Assembly: GCA_030220185.1 (NCBI GenBank)
Contig: JASPKZ010009882.1
Coordinates: forward strand, 62,001-126,000
Length of the DNA stretch: 64,000 nt
Direction: 5' to 3'
Origin: Diploptera punctata
Lineage: Eukaryota; Arthropoda; Insecta; Blattodea; Blaberidae
The notes beneath the pieces were generated by a model. It did no database searches. It was not told the origin of the DNA and worked only from the letters and a program-made list of their open reading frames with translations. Of the stretch, positions 63,221 to 64,000 are shown one piece after another. A program made the translations under genes and the position numbers. The number at the start of each line of letters is the position of its first letter. Positions within the stretch are counted from its first letter, which is position 1.

Positions 63221-64000
63221 TTAAAATGGGGGTTAGAGAATTATATCAGGGAATTAGTATAGAGAAGAAAGGGTTTCACGTTAGAACAAACATAATTCGG
63301 AATGAAAATGGGGATATGAATGCAGATTCCAGGAGTATATTAAATAGATGGAAAAGTTACTTTAATCAGCTATTAAATGTACATACAGAACACGACATTG
63401 AGGAAGATTATTTACAGAGGGCAGAAATGCTAGTCACAGAACCAAGTGCATTAGAGGTTGAAATGGCGATTGAAAAATTGAAGATGTATAAAGCATCAGA
63501 TTCAGATGAGATCCCAGCAGAACTGATAAAATCAGAGGGGGAAAAATTGACAAGATGCGCTGGTTACTTTGTATGATTTGGGAAAAAGAAGCTCTTCCAG
63601 ATGAATGGAAAGAATCAATTATCGTACCAATTTATAAGAAATGAGATAAACTGATTGCTACAACTATAGGGGCATCTCATTACTTTCAACTTCGTACAAA
63701 ATTCTAACAAATATATTAGTAGGCAGACTTACTCCCTATATTGATGACATTCTAGGTGATCATAATGGTGGATTTAGAAGAAACAGGTCTGCAACAGATC
63801 AGATTTTTAGTATAGACAGATTTTAGAAAAGAAATGGGAATATAATGGTACTGTACATCAACTATACGTAGTCTTCAAGAAAGCATATGATTCAATTAAG
63901 AGGGAGAAGTTATATAGTATCCTGCTAGACTTATACGAATGTGTCTAAATGGCACAAAGAGTAGAAAGCGTGTAGGCAAACAGTTTTCGGATACTTTTGA
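63221..64000 (+). mobile_element. LINE-1w copy running off the window
   Basis: Starts at GTTAGAGAATTATATCAGGG and continues to the window edge in the GKQFSDTF codons. RT pieces: RELYQGISIEKKGFHVRTN, ENGDMNADSRSILNRWKS, ALEVEMAIEKLKMYKASD, then shifted frames with ESIIVPIYKK, LLSTSYKILTNILVGRLT and FRRNRSATDQIF. About 35 bp are deleted near 63925 relative to 33485-33535. The 5' end is truncated. Confidence 0.88.

Overview
The window looks like a transposon-dense intergenic stretch of an arthropod nuclear genome, most likely an insect. The evidence is AT-rich sequence with many trinucleotide and dinucleotide microsatellites, Tc1/mariner, pogo/Tigger, Penelope-like and several non-LTR retrotransposon families, and at least three tRNA-derived SINE families. 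The non-LTR C-terminus (DRDVWRAYVRAAMNLRVR followed by a TAAG tail) is a type I associate with cockroach and other arthropod genomes; that taxonomic guess is from memory and untested. I found no bacterial operon, CRISPR array or confident complete host protein gene. The best host-exon candidate is the ORF at 62546-62899.

Names used here: 'LINE-1w' is the dominant non-LTR family of this window with a TAAG tail (not mammalian L1). 'RTE-like' is a second non-LTR group ending in a GATGAT tail. 'LINE-2w' is the minus-strand element at 34558-37057. SINE-A, SINE-B and SINE-C are three tRNA-derived families. 'Family D' is a repeat carrying a conserved coding tail. 'Family F' is a repeat ending in a TATTAGCTAGT-type terminus.

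Layout. 1-5 kb: family D, SINE-A copies, a Penelope-like terminal region, a LINE-1w piece and family F. 6-7 kb: an RTE-like reverse transcriptase fossil. 8-12 kb: LINE-1w, SINE-C and SINE-A. 12 kb: a hairpin-ended DNA element. 15-20 kb: LINE-1w copies and a triple nest of family D, LINE-1w and SINE-B. 21-27 kb: RTE-like, a Penelope-like hammerhead region, microsatellites and family F. 28-29.6 kb: a mariner fossil hit by the same hairpin-ended element, a MITE hairpin and a Tc1 end. 31-37 kb: family D, the longest LINE-1w copy, and LINE-2w inserted in its tail. 37.6-41.9 kb: a MITE palindrome, a tRNA-Tyr-like gene, and a long palindromic element that received an RTE-like insertion and a Tc1-like transposon. 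42-51 kb: family D, SINEs, a Penelope-like region, a pogo-type fossil and a 14-copy 34-bp array. 51-56 kb: a Tigger-like element, an apparently complete Tc1-like transposon, and LINE/SINE nests. 57-64 kb: tRNA-like fragments, LINE-1w, two SINE-B copies, the candidate exon, a perfect 35-bp hairpin and a final LINE-1w that runs off the end.

The genes do not form a pathway. What the window records is a series of nested insertions, several with exact target-site duplications that give relative ages. The Tc1-like transposase at 53583-54602 is the only mobile-element gene that looks intact. The most interesting structural signal is a set of three hammerhead-ribozyme-like motifs (1478-1516, 22615-22655, 45153-45193) whose basal stems differ in sequence but stay paired.
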